Positions 8,196 to 18,756 of a stretch of DNA of 64,000 nucleotides are shown piece after piece. The position numbers and the translations under genes were made by a program. Source of the stretch: Acidobacteriota bacterium (lineage in GTDB: Bacteria > Acidobacteriota > Vicinamibacteria > Vicinamibacterales > UBA2999); contig JAGNJW010000002.1 of assembly GCA_018000455.1 (NCBI GenBank), positions 186,001-250,000 on the forward strand. Reading direction: 5' to 3'. Position 1 is the first letter of the stretch, and each line of letters starts with the position of its first letter. The notes under the pieces were generated by a model. It was not told the DNA's origin, made no database searches, and saw only the letters and a list, made by a program, of their open reading frames with translations.

Positions 8196-8912
8196 ATGTC
8201 TTCACCTAGCAACCCTGCGGCCACATCGGTCGGGAAGCGCCTGCTGCTGATGTGCACGTCGCCTCGCAGGGGTATGCGGGCCGCCGTCAGCAGCCCAGGC
8301 GGACAGGTCCTAGCCACCTGGGCGCTGTTTCTTTCTGGCTGGGGCGGCGCCGCCTGGGTGGTCCTGGGCTCACAGGTCGGCCGCCAGGCGCTCGTCGACG
8401 AGCGCGTTCGCGTGGTCGAGGCCTTCGGTGGAACAGTGAACGACGCCGCCTACGCCGCCCTGCAGGCGTCACCGCCATTCTGGGTGTATTTCACGAGCGG
8501 CGGCCGGCTCCTGCTCTTCCCCGTCGTGACGCTGGCCGTCGCCCTGGCGCTGTATCTGTGGCTCGGCCGGCAAGGAACCGGGTTCCTCGCGGCGCTGAGC
8601 GTGGCGGTCCATGCAAGCCTGGCGCTCGTCGTCCAGCAACTCGTCGCGACGCCGCTTCACCTCGTGCGGGAATCCCTGACGAGCCCATTCAACCTGGCGG
8701 CCTTGTTGCCGCTCTTCGATGAGGGCTCCTTGCCGGCCCGGCTGCTCGGCACTGTCGAAGTCTTCGGACTCTGGTGGGTCGGGCTCCTGGCCGTCGGGTG
8801 CGGCGTGCTGGCCGGACGCCGGGCCAGGGAATTCGTCATGCCGCTCGCCGGTGCGTATGTGGGCATCGCCGCAATCGTTGCTGGGCTGGTCGTCCTGGCG
8901 GGAGGGTCGTAA
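8196..8912 (+). CDS. Yip1-like integral membrane protein
   Basis: 238 residues, not assigned to a pathway. After a short basic N-terminus (RRGMRAA) there are about five hydrophobic segments (roughly 35-58, 88-112, 117-140, 172-195 and 205-235), with an amphipathic loop between the first two. This layout resembles the Yip1 family (PF04893) of small polytopic proteins, often found beside ABC exporters in Acidobacteriota. It ends 2 nt before the GTG of the HlyD gene, so it is probably co-transcribed with the exporter. The start at 8196 is the first ATG; the ATGs further in would remove the cytoplasmic N-terminus. No catalytic motif is visible. Confidence 0.55.
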   Translation: MSSPSNPAATSVGKRLLLMCTSPRRGMRAAVSSPGGQVLATWALFLSGWGGAAWVVLGSQVGRQALVDERVRVVEAFGGTVNDAAYAALQASPPFWVYFTSGGRLLLFPVVTLAVALALYLWLGRQGTGFLAALSVAVHASLALVVQQLVATPLHLVRESLTSPFNLAALLPLFDEGSLPARLLGTVEVFGLWWVGLLAVGCGVLAGRRAREFVMPLAGAYVGIAAIVAGLVVLAGGS

Positions 8913-8914
8913 TC

Positions 8915-10279
8915 GTGTTTCGCAGAAAATGGCCGTGGGTCGTCGGTATTCTCGTGGTGGCTGGAGTGGCCGCCGGCGCCTACGCGCGCTCCAAGCAGGA
9001 GAAGGGCACGCTCGTCACCGGAGAAAACGTGCAGCGGCGGGATCTGGAGGCCCTCGTTTCGGCCTCCGGGAAGATTGAGCCGAAGCGCTCGGTGAACATC
9101 AGCGCCCAGTCGATGGGGCGGGTCACGAGCATCGGCGTGCGCGAGGGCGACCAGGTCAAGGCCGGGCAGTTCCTTCTTCAGATCGACCCGGTCGCCGCCC
9201 AGAGTGCGGTGCGCCGCGACGAAGCCGGGGTTGCAGCCGCACGAACCGGCCTCGAACAGGCCAAGGTGCAGGTCCAGAGCACCCAAGCGAGCCTCGACGT
9301 GGCCCGACAGGCGCTCAAGCGCCAGCAGGAGCTGTCGGCGGCGGGCCTGACGCCGCGCGAGACGCTGGAAAAGGCCGAAGCCGAGGTGGCGATGCGCGAG
9401 AGCGATCTCAATGCGCGCGCCCAGGAAATCCGCACGCGGGAAGAGCAGGTACGGCAGCAGGAAGCCGGGCTGGTGAGCACCCGCTACAACCTCTCGCAGT
9501 CGCGCTTCGACTCGCCCTTCGACGGCATCGTGACCCGCCGCAACATCGAGGAGGGCGAGAACGTGGTCGTCGGCACCATGAACAACGCCGGAACGGTGCT
9601 GCTGACGGTGGCCGACATGTCGGTCATCGAGGCCGAGGTCGAGGTCGACGAGACCGACATCCCGCTCGTCAAGATCGGCCAGAAGGCCACGGTCACGATC
9701 GATGCGATCGAGGGCCGGACGTTCGCCGGCCGGGTCACCGAGATCGGCAATAGTCCCATCCAGACAGCCGGCCAGGCCACGGGGCAGCGTACGGCGACCA
9801 ACTTCAAGGTCGTCGTCACGCTTGCGGAGGTCGTGCCGGACATCCGCCCGGGCTTCACCTGCACCGCCGAGATTTCGACGGCCACCAGAGCCAGCGTGGT
9901 GGCCGTGCCGATTCAGGCTCTGACGGTGCGGGAACTCGAGTACGACACGGCCGGAGCCGTCGTCCCGAAGATCCGGCCGGCGCCAGCCTCACGCTTCAAT
10001 TTCAGCTTCGGCGGCCCGGCCGAGCCGGCGACGCCGGCCGCGCCCACCGAGCTGCCCGTGGGACACACGCGCAAGGAGGCCGAGGGCGTGTTCGTCATCC
10101 GTGACAACAGGGCCGTCTTCACCACCGTGTCGGTGGGGATCGCCGGCGAGCGCTACTTCGAGGTGACGTCGGGACTCGACGAGGGCGACCGCGTGATCAC
10201 CGGGCCTTTCGAGAGTGTGCGCAACCTGTTCGACGCCGACGAGGTTCGGGAGAACCGCCCCGCCACCGCGACGAGGTAG
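8915..10279 (+). CDS. HlyD/MacA-type periplasmic adaptor of an ABC exporter
   Basis: Membrane-fusion protein linking an inner-membrane transporter to an outer-membrane channel. 454 residues from the GTG at 8915. One membrane anchor (about 5-22), a lipoyl/barrel-sandwich half-motif (GRVTSIGVREGDQVKAGQFL, about 68-87), a long alpha-helical hairpin with heptad character (about 95-190), the second half-motif (SPFDGIVTRRNIEEGENV) and a beta-barrel domain. A Pro/Ala-rich loop with Phe and Gly (about 350-380) is inserted in the C-terminal part. The frame stays open upstream of the GTG, but that stretch overlaps the preceding gene and looks non-coding. The 19 nt before the next gene suggest one operon with the two permeases. 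Confidence 0.88.
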   Translation: MFRRKWPWVVGILVVAGVAAGAYARSKQEKGTLVTGENVQRRDLEALVSASGKIEPKRSVNISAQSMGRVTSIGVREGDQVKAGQFLLQIDPVAAQSAVRRDEAGVAAARTGLEQAKVQVQSTQASLDVARQALKRQQELSAAGLTPRETLEKAEAEVAMRESDLNARAQEIRTREEQVRQQEAGLVSTRYNLSQSRFDSPFDGIVTRRNIEEGENVVVGTMNNAGTVLLTVADMSVIEAEVEVDETDIPLVKIGQKATVTIDAIEGRTFAGRVTEIGNSPIQTAGQATGQRTATNFKVVVTLAEVVPDIRPGFTCTAEISTATRASVVAVPIQALTVRELEYDTAGAVVPKIRPAPASRFNFSFGGPAEPATPAAPTELPVGHTRKEAEGVFVIRDNRAVFTTVSVGIAGERYFEVTSGLDEGDRVITGPFESVRNLFDADEVRENRPATATR

Positions 10280-10298
10280 CCGGAACAGACGGTCTGCC

Positions 10299-11518
<1,220 letters not shown>

Positions 11519-11522
<4 letters not shown>

Positions 11523-12817
11523 TCCGCCACCTTCGCACCCGTCTGTCGCTCCTGCGTGAGACCGCTGCGATGGCGCTCGACACCTTGTGGGCGAACAAGA
11601 TGCGGTCCATGCTGACCGTGCTCGGCGTGGTCATCGGCATCACCTCGATCGTCGGCATGACGGCCCTCATCCGCGGCTTCGACGAGTCGCTGAAGGACTC
11701 AATCCGCTCGCTCGGCCCGAAGACGATCTTCGTGCAGCGCTTCGGCGCGGTGAGTTTCTCGTCGGGGACGTCGTTCCTCGACCTGATGCGGCGGCCTTCG
11801 CTCAACGCCGACGACGGCGAGGCCATCCGCCGGCTGGCGCCGACAGTGGCCCTGGTCGACACCTGGCTCGGTGGCGGGCCACCGCAGCCGACGATGGAAC
11901 GGGTGTTCTACGGCAGTGACCGCACGCCGCCCAACGTGATCATGGGCGTGTCGGAGCGCTTCGTGGACGTCCGGTTCGCCAAGATGCTCGCCGGCCGCTC
12001 CTTCACCCAACAGGAAGTCGATCGCCGGCGCAACTCCGCCGTGCTCGGCTACGGGCCCTACGAGGCGCTGTTCCTCAAGTCGGGCCTCGATCCGATCGGC
12101 AAGCAGATTCGTGTCGGCGCCGTGCGCTACACGATTGTCGGCGTCATCGACAAGCAGCCGAGCTTCGGCCCCAGCCAGGACGATTTCGTCATCATCCCGT
12201 TCACCGCCTGGCGCAAGCAGTTCGGCTCGGAGAAGACGACCAGTGGCCGCTTCGGCGGCGCACCGGTGATGATCGCGGTGGTGCCGCACGAGTGGGCCTC
12301 GCGCGAGGACGCCTTGCGGGAGGTGGAAGCCGTGATGCGCATCCGCCACGGCCTCACGCTCGACAAGCCGAATGACTTCGACCTGGTCACGCAGGACGCC
12401 ATCCTGAAGGTGTGGGAGCAGATCTCGCAGGCCGTGCTGCTCTCGCTGGTCGTAATCTCGTCGATCGCACTCATGGTCGGCGGCATCGGCGTGATGGCGA
12501 TCATGACCATCTCGGTCACCGAGCGCACACGCGAGATCGGTGTCCGCAAGGCCATCGGGGCCCGGCGCACCGAAATCCTGTTCCAGTTCCTCATCGAGGC
12601 CGTGGTGCTGACCTCGATCGGGGGTGTGCTCGGCATTCTCTTCGGCAGTGGCATCGGCTTCGCGGTGAACGCCATCTCGGGCTTCCCCATCTCGCTGCCG
12701 TGGTGGTCGTTCGCGCTCGGCCTCGGCTTCTCGGCAGGCATCGGCATCTTCTTCGGGATGCTGCCGGCCTGGAGGGCATCCCGGCTCGACCCTATCGAAG
12801 CCCTGCGCTACGAGTAG
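11519..12817 (+). CDS. MacB/FtsX-type ABC transporter permease (second)
   Basis: 432 residues from the ATG at 11519, which shares 4 nt with the stop of the first permease. Same architecture: N-terminal helix with ALDTLWANKMRSMLTVLG, periplasmic core domain with a Phe/Gly-containing insert around 235-260, and a C-terminal FtsX domain with SVTERTREIGVRKAIGARR. The two permeases are clearly homologous but not close copies, so the transporter may be a heterodimer. No ATP-binding gene follows: the next gene, 134 nt away, is an EF-G paralogue with its own promoter. Confidence 0.85.
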
Positions 12818-12842
12818 CGCCCGGGCGCCCTGCCGCGCCCAC

Positions 12843-12870
12843 TTGACTTCGTCCGGGGAAGGCATAGGCT
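12843..12870 (+). promoter_or_regulatory. sigma-70-type promoter of the EF-G paralogue
   Basis: TTGACT (12843-12848) and TAGGCT (12865-12870) are separated by 16 nt, giving a start near 12877 and a leader of about 75 nt. GAGGG lies 8 nt before the ATG at 12952. Confidence 0.5.
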
Positions 12871-12951
12871 ACGGGGAAACAGACGTCCAGAGTCGGCACC
12901 CGGCACGGCCGGGTCGGCAGGGACGCCAGGGACACGCTGAGGGTCCGGCCT

Positions 12952-15045
12952 ATGAAGGTCTACGATGCCGCCAGTATCCGGAATGTCGCCGTCGCAGGGC
13001 ACGGAGGCTGCGGCAAGACGCAGTTGGTGTCGGCCCTGCTCTTCAGCGCCGGTATGGTGAACCGGCTGGGAAGGGTCGACGACGGCTCGGCCGCCACCGA
13101 TTACGACCCCGAAGAAGTCGCCCGCAAACACACGCTCAGCACCTCGCTCGCCTACGTCGAGTGGCGCAAAACCAAGATCAATTTCCTCGACACGCCGGGC
13201 GTCGCCAACTTCTTCACCGAGACGCGCGCCGCGCTGCGCGTCGCCGACGCCGTGCTGATGGTCGTCGATGCGGTGTCGGGCCCGGCCGTCCAGACCGAGA
13301 AGGCGTGGGCCGCCGCCGACGAGCTTGGTCTGCCGCGGCTCATCGTGTTGAGCCGCTTCGATAGAGACCGCGCCTCGCTCGAACGGACAATCGTCGCGCT
13401 CCGCAAGACCTGCCATCGCAACGTCTTTCCCGTGCACCTTCCGATTGGTGAAGGCGAGGCGTGCACGGGCATCGTCGACGTCATCGGCATGAAGGCGTTC
13501 ACGGCGCCGGTCGAGGGGGGGGGCGCGGTCGAAGGCCCGATTCCAGACGCCCTCGTCGGCGAGGCGCAGGCCGCGCGCACCGCGCTCATCGAGGCGGTCG
13601 CCGAAGCCGATGAGACGCTGATGGAGAGGTTCTTCGAGGCCGGCACGCTCGGCGATCACGATCTCATCACCGGCCTGCAGCGCGCGACCGCTGCCGGGCA
13701 GATCTTTCCGGCCATCTGCACCTCGGCGTTTCGCAACATCGGCATCGACGCCACCCTCAACGCCGTCCTGAGCTGGCTGCCCGCGGCCGCCGATCGCCGC
13801 TTCAGCGCGCGCGATGGCGCCGGCGTCGAGCAGCAGCGTCAGATTTCCGAGTCGGCCCCGCTCGCGGCTTTCGTGTGGAAGACGGTCGCCGATCAGTTCG
13901 CCGGGCGAATCACGCTGTTCCGCGTCTACCAGGGGGTGTTGACCTCTGATTCCACCGTCCACAATGCCACGCGCGACGCCGATGAGAGGGTGGGCAGCCT
14001 GATGCTGATGCAGGGCAAGACCCCGATGCCGGTGCCCGAGATTCGGGCCGGCGACATCGGCGCGGTGGCCAAGCTCAAGGAATCGCGCACCGGCGATACC
14101 CTGGCCGCGCCCAAAGGCGATGTCATCTTCGCGCCGATCGAAGTACCGGAGCCCGTCCTCTCATACGCGATTGAACCGAAGACCCGCGGCGACGAGGACA
14201 AGATCAGCACGGCGATGCACCGGCTCGAGGAGGAAGACGGCGCCATCCACTACGCCCGCGACCCCAGCACCAACGAGCTGCACTTGTCGGGGCAGGGCCA
14301 GCTGCACATCGAAGTGACGGTGGCGAAGCTGAAGCGCCGCTTCGGCGTCGAGGTGGTGCTCAAGCCGCCGCGCATCCCCTACCGCGAGACCATCACGATG
14401 GCCGTCGAGGCTCACGGCCGGCACAAGAAGCAGACCGGCGGCCACGGCCAGTTCGGCGATTGCAAGGTGCGCTTCGAGCCCCTGCCGCGTGGCGGCGGCT
14501 TCGCCTTCGTCGACGAGGTCTTCGGTGGCTCGATCCCCCGTCAGTTCATCCCGGCGGTCGAGAAGGGCCTCGACGAGTCTCGCGCGCGCGGCTTCCTGGC
14601 CGGCTTCCCGATGGTCGACTTCAAGGCGACGCTCTTCGACGGGTCGTACCACGACGTCGACTCGAACGAGCTGTCGTTCAAGACCGCCGGCTCGCTCGCC
14701 TTCCGCGACGGCATGGCGCGGGCGCGGGCGACGCTGCTCGAGCCGGTGATGCTCGTCGAGGTCTACGCCCCGACGGAGTTCGCCGGCGATCTCATGGGCG
14801 ACCTGAACGGACGCCGGGGCCGCATCGCCGGCATGGACACCCGGGGCACGAGCACGGTCATCAAAGCCCAGGTGCCGATGTCGGAGATGCTGACCTACGA
14901 ACAGCATCTGACGTCGGTCACCGGCGGCCGTGGCAGTTACCACATGGAGCACTCCCACTACGAGGACGTGCCGGCACCGGTACAGACGAAGATCGTGGCC
15001 GCCTACAAGGCCGCGCATCCGCATGGTGGTGACCACCACGCATAG
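12952..15045 (+). CDS. divergent EF-G paralogue (FusA2-like GTPase)
   Basis: Translation-factor GTPase of EF-G architecture, 697 residues: G domain with G' insert (about 8-280), beta-barrel domain II (290-385), then domains III-V, with the domain IV segment GGHGQFGDCKVRFEP and a short His-rich tail. The P-loop GHGGCGKT (16-23) is intact. Two usually invariant elements are changed: the catalytic His after DTPG is Val84, and the guanine-specificity NKxD box reads SRFD (134-137), keeping only the Asp. The canonical fusA is at 31276-33387, so this is a second, probably specialised factor (recycling, stress or ribosome rescue are possible roles). It has its own promoter and terminator. Confidence 0.85.
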   Translation: MKVYDAASIRNVAVAGHGGCGKTQLVSALLFSAGMVNRLGRVDDGSAATDYDPEEVARKHTLSTSLAYVEWRKTKINFLDTPGVANFFTETRAALRVADAVLMVVDAVSGPAVQTEKAWAAADELGLPRLIVLSRFDRDRASLERTIVALRKTCHRNVFPVHLPIGEGEACTGIVDVIGMKAFTAPVEGGGAVEGPIPDALVGEAQAARTALIEAVAEADETLMERFFEAGTLGDHDLITGLQRATAAGQIFPAICTSAFRNIGIDATLNAVLSWLPAAADRRFSARDGAGVEQQRQISESAPLAAFVWKTVADQFAGRITLFRVYQGVLTSDSTVHNATRDADERVGSLMLMQGKTPMPVPEIRAGDIGAVAKLKESRTGDTLAAPKGDVIFAPIEVPEPVLSYAIEPKTRGDEDKISTAMHRLEEEDGAIHYARDPSTNELHLSGQGQLHIEVTVAKLKRRFGVEVVLKPPRIPYRETITMAVEAHGRHKKQTGGHGQFGDCKVRFEPLPRGGGFAFVDEVFGGSIPRQFIPAVEKGLDESRARGFLAGFPMVDFKATLFDGSYHDVDSNELSFKTAGSLAFRDGMARARATLLEPVMLVEVYAPTEFAGDLMGDLNGRRGRIAGMDTRGTSTVIKAQVPMSEMLTYEQHLTSVTGGRGSYHMEHSHYEDVPAPVQTKIVAAYKAAHPHGGDHHA

Positions 15046-15170
15046 GCAGCGACCGCAGCGCATCGACAGTTCCGTCAGAGTCGACCGGCCCGCCGGCGAA
15101 ACGGCGGAGGGCTGCCAACGACGTGGGCCGCAGCCTGCGGACGTTCGTGATGGCGGAGCGGTGAAAAGCA

Positions 15171-15203
15171 AACGGCCCGGGAAGCGTATGTCCCCGGGCC
15201 GTT
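15171..15203. terminator. bidirectional terminator between the EF-G paralogue and rplQ
   Basis: Perfect 11-bp stem AACGGCCCGGG (15171-15181) / CCCGGGCCGTT (15193-15203) with an 11-nt loop. On the minus strand it is followed by TTTGCTTTTC, so it should end the 19-kb ribosomal supercluster. On the plus strand the tail after the stem is poor in T, so termination of the EF-G gene is less certain. Confidence 0.75.
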
Positions 15204-15230
15204 GCCGCTGATTCACTTGGGCCGGTCGGC

Positions 15231-15830
15231 TTACGACCCGCCGGCTTTGCGCGGGGTCGTCGACTTCTTCTGGGCGCCCCGTGCTGGCTTCGACGCCTTG
15301 CTCGGCACGTCCTTCTTGTCCTTCTTCTCGCCGCGAATGCGCGAGGCTGCGGCGCGCAGCCGCTCGCCCACGCTCTTCTGCGACTTCGGCGCCTCGCCGC
15401 TTTCGGCAGCGGCCGCCTTCTCTTCGGCCGCCTTCTTCGGATCGAACTCCGACCCGACCAGCTCGACCAGCGCCGTCTCAGCACCGTCGCCCTTGCGCAA
15501 GCCGAGCTTCAGGATCCGGGTGTAGCCGCCCGGACGCTCCATGAACCTCGGCGCCAGCTCCCCGAAGAGCTTGGTGACGACGTCGTCGTTGCGGATGTCG
15601 CGGCCGACCTGCCGACGTGCGGCGAGCGTCTTGCCCTTGGGTTCGGCCGCCTTCACGCCGCGTTTGGCCACGGTGATGATCTTCTCGACGAACGGCCGCA
15701 GTTCCTTGGCCTTCGGGAGCGTCGTGGTGATGTGCTCGTGCGTGAGCAGCGCTTCGGCCTGGTTACGAAGCATCGAGATGCGATGCTCCGTCACCCGGCC
15801 CAGTTTGCGATGTCCTACTCGATGTCTCAT
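15231..15830 (-). CDS. rplQ: 50S ribosomal protein L17, C-terminally extended
   Basis: Large-subunit protein near the exit tunnel. 199 residues against the usual 115-130. The canonical domain ([12 protein letters not shown]...[21 protein letters not shown]) ends near residue 125. A tail of about 70 residues follows, rich in Lys, Ala, Glu and Ser, and probably disordered. The tail keeps the local base composition and has no frame break. Last gene of the alpha operon, 50 nt after rpoA; the spacer contains a CTAGCCG repeat. Confidence 0.97.
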   Translation of the reverse strand: MRHRVGHRKLGRVTEHRISMLRNQAEALLTHEHITTTLPKAKELRPFVEKIITVAKRGVKAAEPKGKTLAARRQVGRDIRNDDVVTKLFGELAPRFMERPGGYTRILKLGLRKGDGAETALVELVGSEFDPKKAAEEKAAAAESGEAPKSQKSVGERLRAAASRIRGEKKDKKDVPSKASKPARGAQKKSTTPRKAGGS

Positions 15831-15853
15831 GATGTTCGTCCCAGCTGGGCGAT

Positions 15854-15876
15854 CTAGCCGCTAGCCGCTAGCCGCT
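15854..15876. repeat. CTAGCCG heptamer tandem repeat, three copies
   Basis: Three perfect head-to-tail copies (15854-15874) plus two bases, in the rpoA-rplQ spacer a few bases after the rpoA stop codon. The same heptamer occurs at 30875-30904 and, in opposite orientation, at 53151-53178. Confidence 0.8.
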
Positions 15877-15880
15877 GAGT

Positions 15881-16855
15881 TCAGTCCTGTCCCTGCTCCA
15901 GCCGCATGCCGAGCCCGAGCCCCATGGTCTGCAGGATCTCCTTGATCTCGTTGAGCGACTTGCGGCCGAAGTTCTTCGTCTTCAGCATGTCGCCCTCGGT
16001 CTTCTGCACGAGTTCGCGGATGGTGCGGATATTGGCGTTCTTGAGGCAGTTGTACGACCGTACCGAGAGCTCGAGCTCCTCGACGCTCTTGTCGAGGTGC
16101 TCATTGGCCCCGCCAGCGCGCACCGCATCAGCAGCAGCCTCGCCGGCCGGTTCGTCCTCGTCGTCGAGGTTGATGAAGATGCTCAGGTGGTCGCGGACCA
16201 GCTTGGCCGAGAGCGACACCGCGTCGCGCGGCGTCACCGAGCCATTCGTCCACACGTCGAGCGTCAGCTTGTCGTAGTCGGTGGTCTGGCCGAGGCGCGC
16301 CGCCTCCACCAGATAGTTGACCTTCTTGACCGGCGAGTGAACCGAGTCGATGGGGATCCAGCCGATGCCCAGGTCCTCGTCGAAGTTTTTGTCGGCCGCG
16401 ACGTAGCCGCGACCGCGCTTCACACGCAGCTCCATGTGCAGCTTGCCGCCCTCGGAGATGGTGGCGATGTGCGCGTCGGGCTCGAGAATCTCGAGATCCT
16501 GGTCGATCTCGATGTCGGCCGCACGCACCTTGCCGGCCTTGTTGACGCGCAGCGTGAGCGTCTTGGCCGCGTCGCTGTGGCACTTGATCGGAATCTGCTT
16601 GAGGTTGAGGATGATGTCGGTGGCATCCTCGACCACGCCCTTGATAGGCGAGAACTCGTGCATCACGCCGTCGATCTTCACCGCCGTGACGGCGGCGCCC
16701 TCAATCGAGGAGAGCAGCACACGCCGCATGGCGTTGCCAACCGTGGTGCCGAAGCCGCGCTCGAACGGCTGGGCCGTGAAACGGCCGTACCGATCGGTGA
16801 GCGTATCGCGCTCGAACTCGAGCCGCTTGGGACGCTGAAAACCCTTCCACAACAT
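15881..16855 (-). CDS. rpoA: RNA polymerase subunit alpha
   Basis: 324 residues. The N-terminal dimerisation domain (about 1-230) has [20 protein letters not shown] near the start. An acidic Ala/Gly/Glu linker (about 230-250) leads to the C-terminal domain (about 255-315) with the DNA/activator-binding helix-hairpin region ([26 protein letters not shown]). I chose the ATG at 16855 because [10 protein letters not shown] matches the family start and GAGAGG lies upstream; the frame is open 20 codons further but that part has no family resemblance. It follows rpsD after a spacer of 175 nt packed with GC palindromes. Confidence 0.97.
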   Translation of the reverse strand: MLWKGFQRPKRLEFERDTLTDRYGRFTAQPFERGFGTTVGNAMRRVLLSSIEGAAVTAVKIDGVMHEFSPIKGVVEDATDIILNLKQIPIKCHSDAAKTLTLRVNKAGKVRAADIEIDQDLEILEPDAHIATISEGGKLHMELRVKRGRGYVAADKNFDEDLGIGWIPIDSVHSPVKKVNYLVEAARLGQTTDYDKLTLDVWTNGSVTPRDAVSLSAKLVRDHLSIFINLDDEDEPAGEAAADAVRAGGANEHLDKSVEELELSVRSYNCLKNANIRTIRELVQKTEGDMLKTKNFGRKSLNEIKEILQTMGLGLGMRLEQGQD

Positions 16856-16966
16856 GCTGTTCACCCTCTCGCCAATGGGCCGGCAGACCGGCCTCCAGAC
16901 CTGCGTATCATGCATCTCCGGCCTCCCGCTGCAGGTCTGTCAAGCTGCGGGCCGGTGATGGGCGCC

Positions 16967-17024
16967 CCCGGGCGGTGGCCCGGGACCGTGCTTCGCACGT
17001 GGCACTCCGGGGCCAGGGCCCCGG
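16967..17024. repeat. cluster of GC-rich palindromes between rpsD and rpoA
   Basis: Three adjacent inverted repeats: CCCGGG at 16967-16972 and 16979-16984, CGTGC-TTC-GCACG at 16987-16999, and CCGGGGCC-AG-GGCCCCGG at 17007-17024. None is followed by a T-run on the minus strand, and both flanking genes belong to one operon, so stable mRNA hairpins are more likely than a full terminator. Confidence 0.65.
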
Positions 17025-17030
17025 CGTGCA

Positions 17031-17657
<627 letters not shown>

Positions 17658-17697
17658 GTAACGTCGTCCTTCTCTCTCTGTATGCGGGAACGCGCGA

Positions 17698-18117
17698 CTA
17701 GACGCGGCGGCGCTTGGGCGGCCGGCAGCCGTTGTGCGGAATCGGCGTGACGTCGCGAATCGACTTCACCTCGATGCCGGCGTTCTGCAGGGCACGCACC
17801 GCCGATTCACGGCCTGACCCGGGGCCCTTGACCAGCACTTCACACGAGCGCATGCCGAACGTCTTGGCGACGTTGCCGGCGGTCATCGCCGCCTGCGTGG
17901 CGGCGTACGGCGTGCCCTTGCGCGACCCCTTGAAGCCGATGGCGCCGGCGCTCGACCACGACACCACGTTGCCTTCGGTGTCGGTGATGGTGATGAGCGT
18001 GTTGTTGAACGACGCCTGGATGTGCGCGAAGCCGTGGTGCACCACGCGCTTTTCGCCGCGCTTCTTGAACGTCTTCTTCTTCGGGGTGGCTTCTTTCGCG
18101 CCTTCGGTCTTGGCCAT
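17698..18117 (-). CDS. rpsK: 30S ribosomal protein S11
   Basis: Small-subunit platform protein. 139 residues, slightly long because of a basic N-terminus (about 1-25, [14 protein letters not shown]). The conserved core has [15 protein letters not shown] and ends with the typical [18 protein letters not shown]. Only 3 nt separate it from the rpsM stop. Confidence 0.97.
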   Translation of the reverse strand: MAKTEGAKEATPKKKTFKKRGEKRVVHHGFAHIQASFNNTLITITDTEGNVVSWSSAGAIGFKGSRKGTPYAATQAAMTAGNVAKTFGMRSCEVLVKGPGSGRESAVRALQNAGIEVKSIRDVTPIPHNGCRPPKRRRV

Positions 18118-18120
18118 GAG

Positions 18121-18495
18121 TTACACCGTCTTCTTCTTGGCAACCGCGCCCTTGCGCGGTCCCTTGCGCGTACGCGCATTGGTCTTCGTGCGCTGGCCCC
18201 TGGCCGGCAGACCGCGGCGGTGGCGCATGCCGCGATAGCTGCCGATTTCCATCAGCCGCTTGATGTTCAGGGAGATCTCCTTGCGGAGATCGCCTTCCAC
18301 CCCGCCCTGCTCTTCGAGGACGCGGCTGATCTTCCGCACGTCGTCGTCAGTCAGATCCTTGACGCGGACATCACCGCTGACGCCGGCTGCCTCGAGGATC
18401 TTGCCCGACCGGTGCTGCCCGATCCCGAAAATGTACGTCAGCCCGATTTCGACCCGCTTGGTACGCGGAAGATCAATGCCTGCAATACGCGCCAT
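18121..18495 (-). CDS. rpsM: 30S ribosomal protein S13
   Basis: Head protein that contacts the P-site tRNA and the B1 bridges to the large subunit. 124 residues. The H2TH start [21 protein letters not shown] and the motif [20 protein letters not shown] are both present, with a basic C-terminal tail ([13 protein letters not shown]). The 138-nt spacer before it contains a G-rich heptamer repeat. Confidence 0.97.
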   Translation of the reverse strand: MARIAGIDLPRTKRVEIGLTYIFGIGQHRSGKILEAAGVSGDVRVKDLTDDDVRKISRVLEEQGGVEGDLRKEISLNIKRLMEIGSYRGMRHRRGLPARGQRTKTNARTRKGPRKGAVAKKKTV

Positions 18496-18519
18496 AACTA
18501 CTGTGCCTCGAGGGGTCGA

Positions 18520-18630
18520 GGGAACCGGGAACGGGGGACAGGGAACAGGAAGACCCTGTCACGCTGTCCGCCACCACGTAGACCGTGGAATCGTTCTTGT
18601 TCCCTGCTCCCTGTTCCCTGTTCCCTGCCC
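18520..18630. repeat. inverted arrays of a G-rich heptamer (GGGAACA type), rpmJ-rpsM spacer
   Basis: Left arm 18520-18552 is a degenerate tandem of GGGAACN units on the plus strand. Right arm 18594-18630 is the same repeat on the minus strand (about five units). About 41 nt lie between, including a small CCAC/GTGG hairpin. In the mRNA, which is minus-strand, the upstream arm has five GGG runs spaced by 2-4 nt, matching a four-tetrad-run G-quadruplex motif, and the downstream arm is C-rich and can pair with it. Related arrays lie at 24004-24105 and 54950-55041. Confidence 0.8.
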
Positions 18631-18633
18631 GTG

Positions 18634-18747
18634 TCAACCCTGCCGCTGCTTGTGCTTCGCATTCGTGCAGATCACCCGCACGACACCCTTGCGACGCACG
18701 ACCTTGCATTTGTCGCAGATCTTCTTGACTGACGCTCGCACTTTCAT
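18634..18747 (-). CDS. rpmJ: 50S ribosomal protein L36
   Basis: 37 residues, the normal length. [17 protein letters not shown], then [13 protein letters not shown], gives Cys11, Cys14, Cys27 and His32, the zinc-binding form. It starts 9 nt after the infA stop, in the conserved infA-rpmJ-rpsM order. Confidence 0.96.
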   Translation of the reverse strand: MKVRASVKKICDKCKVVRRKGVVRVICTNAKHKQRQG

Positions 18748-18756
18748 CGCTCGTCC

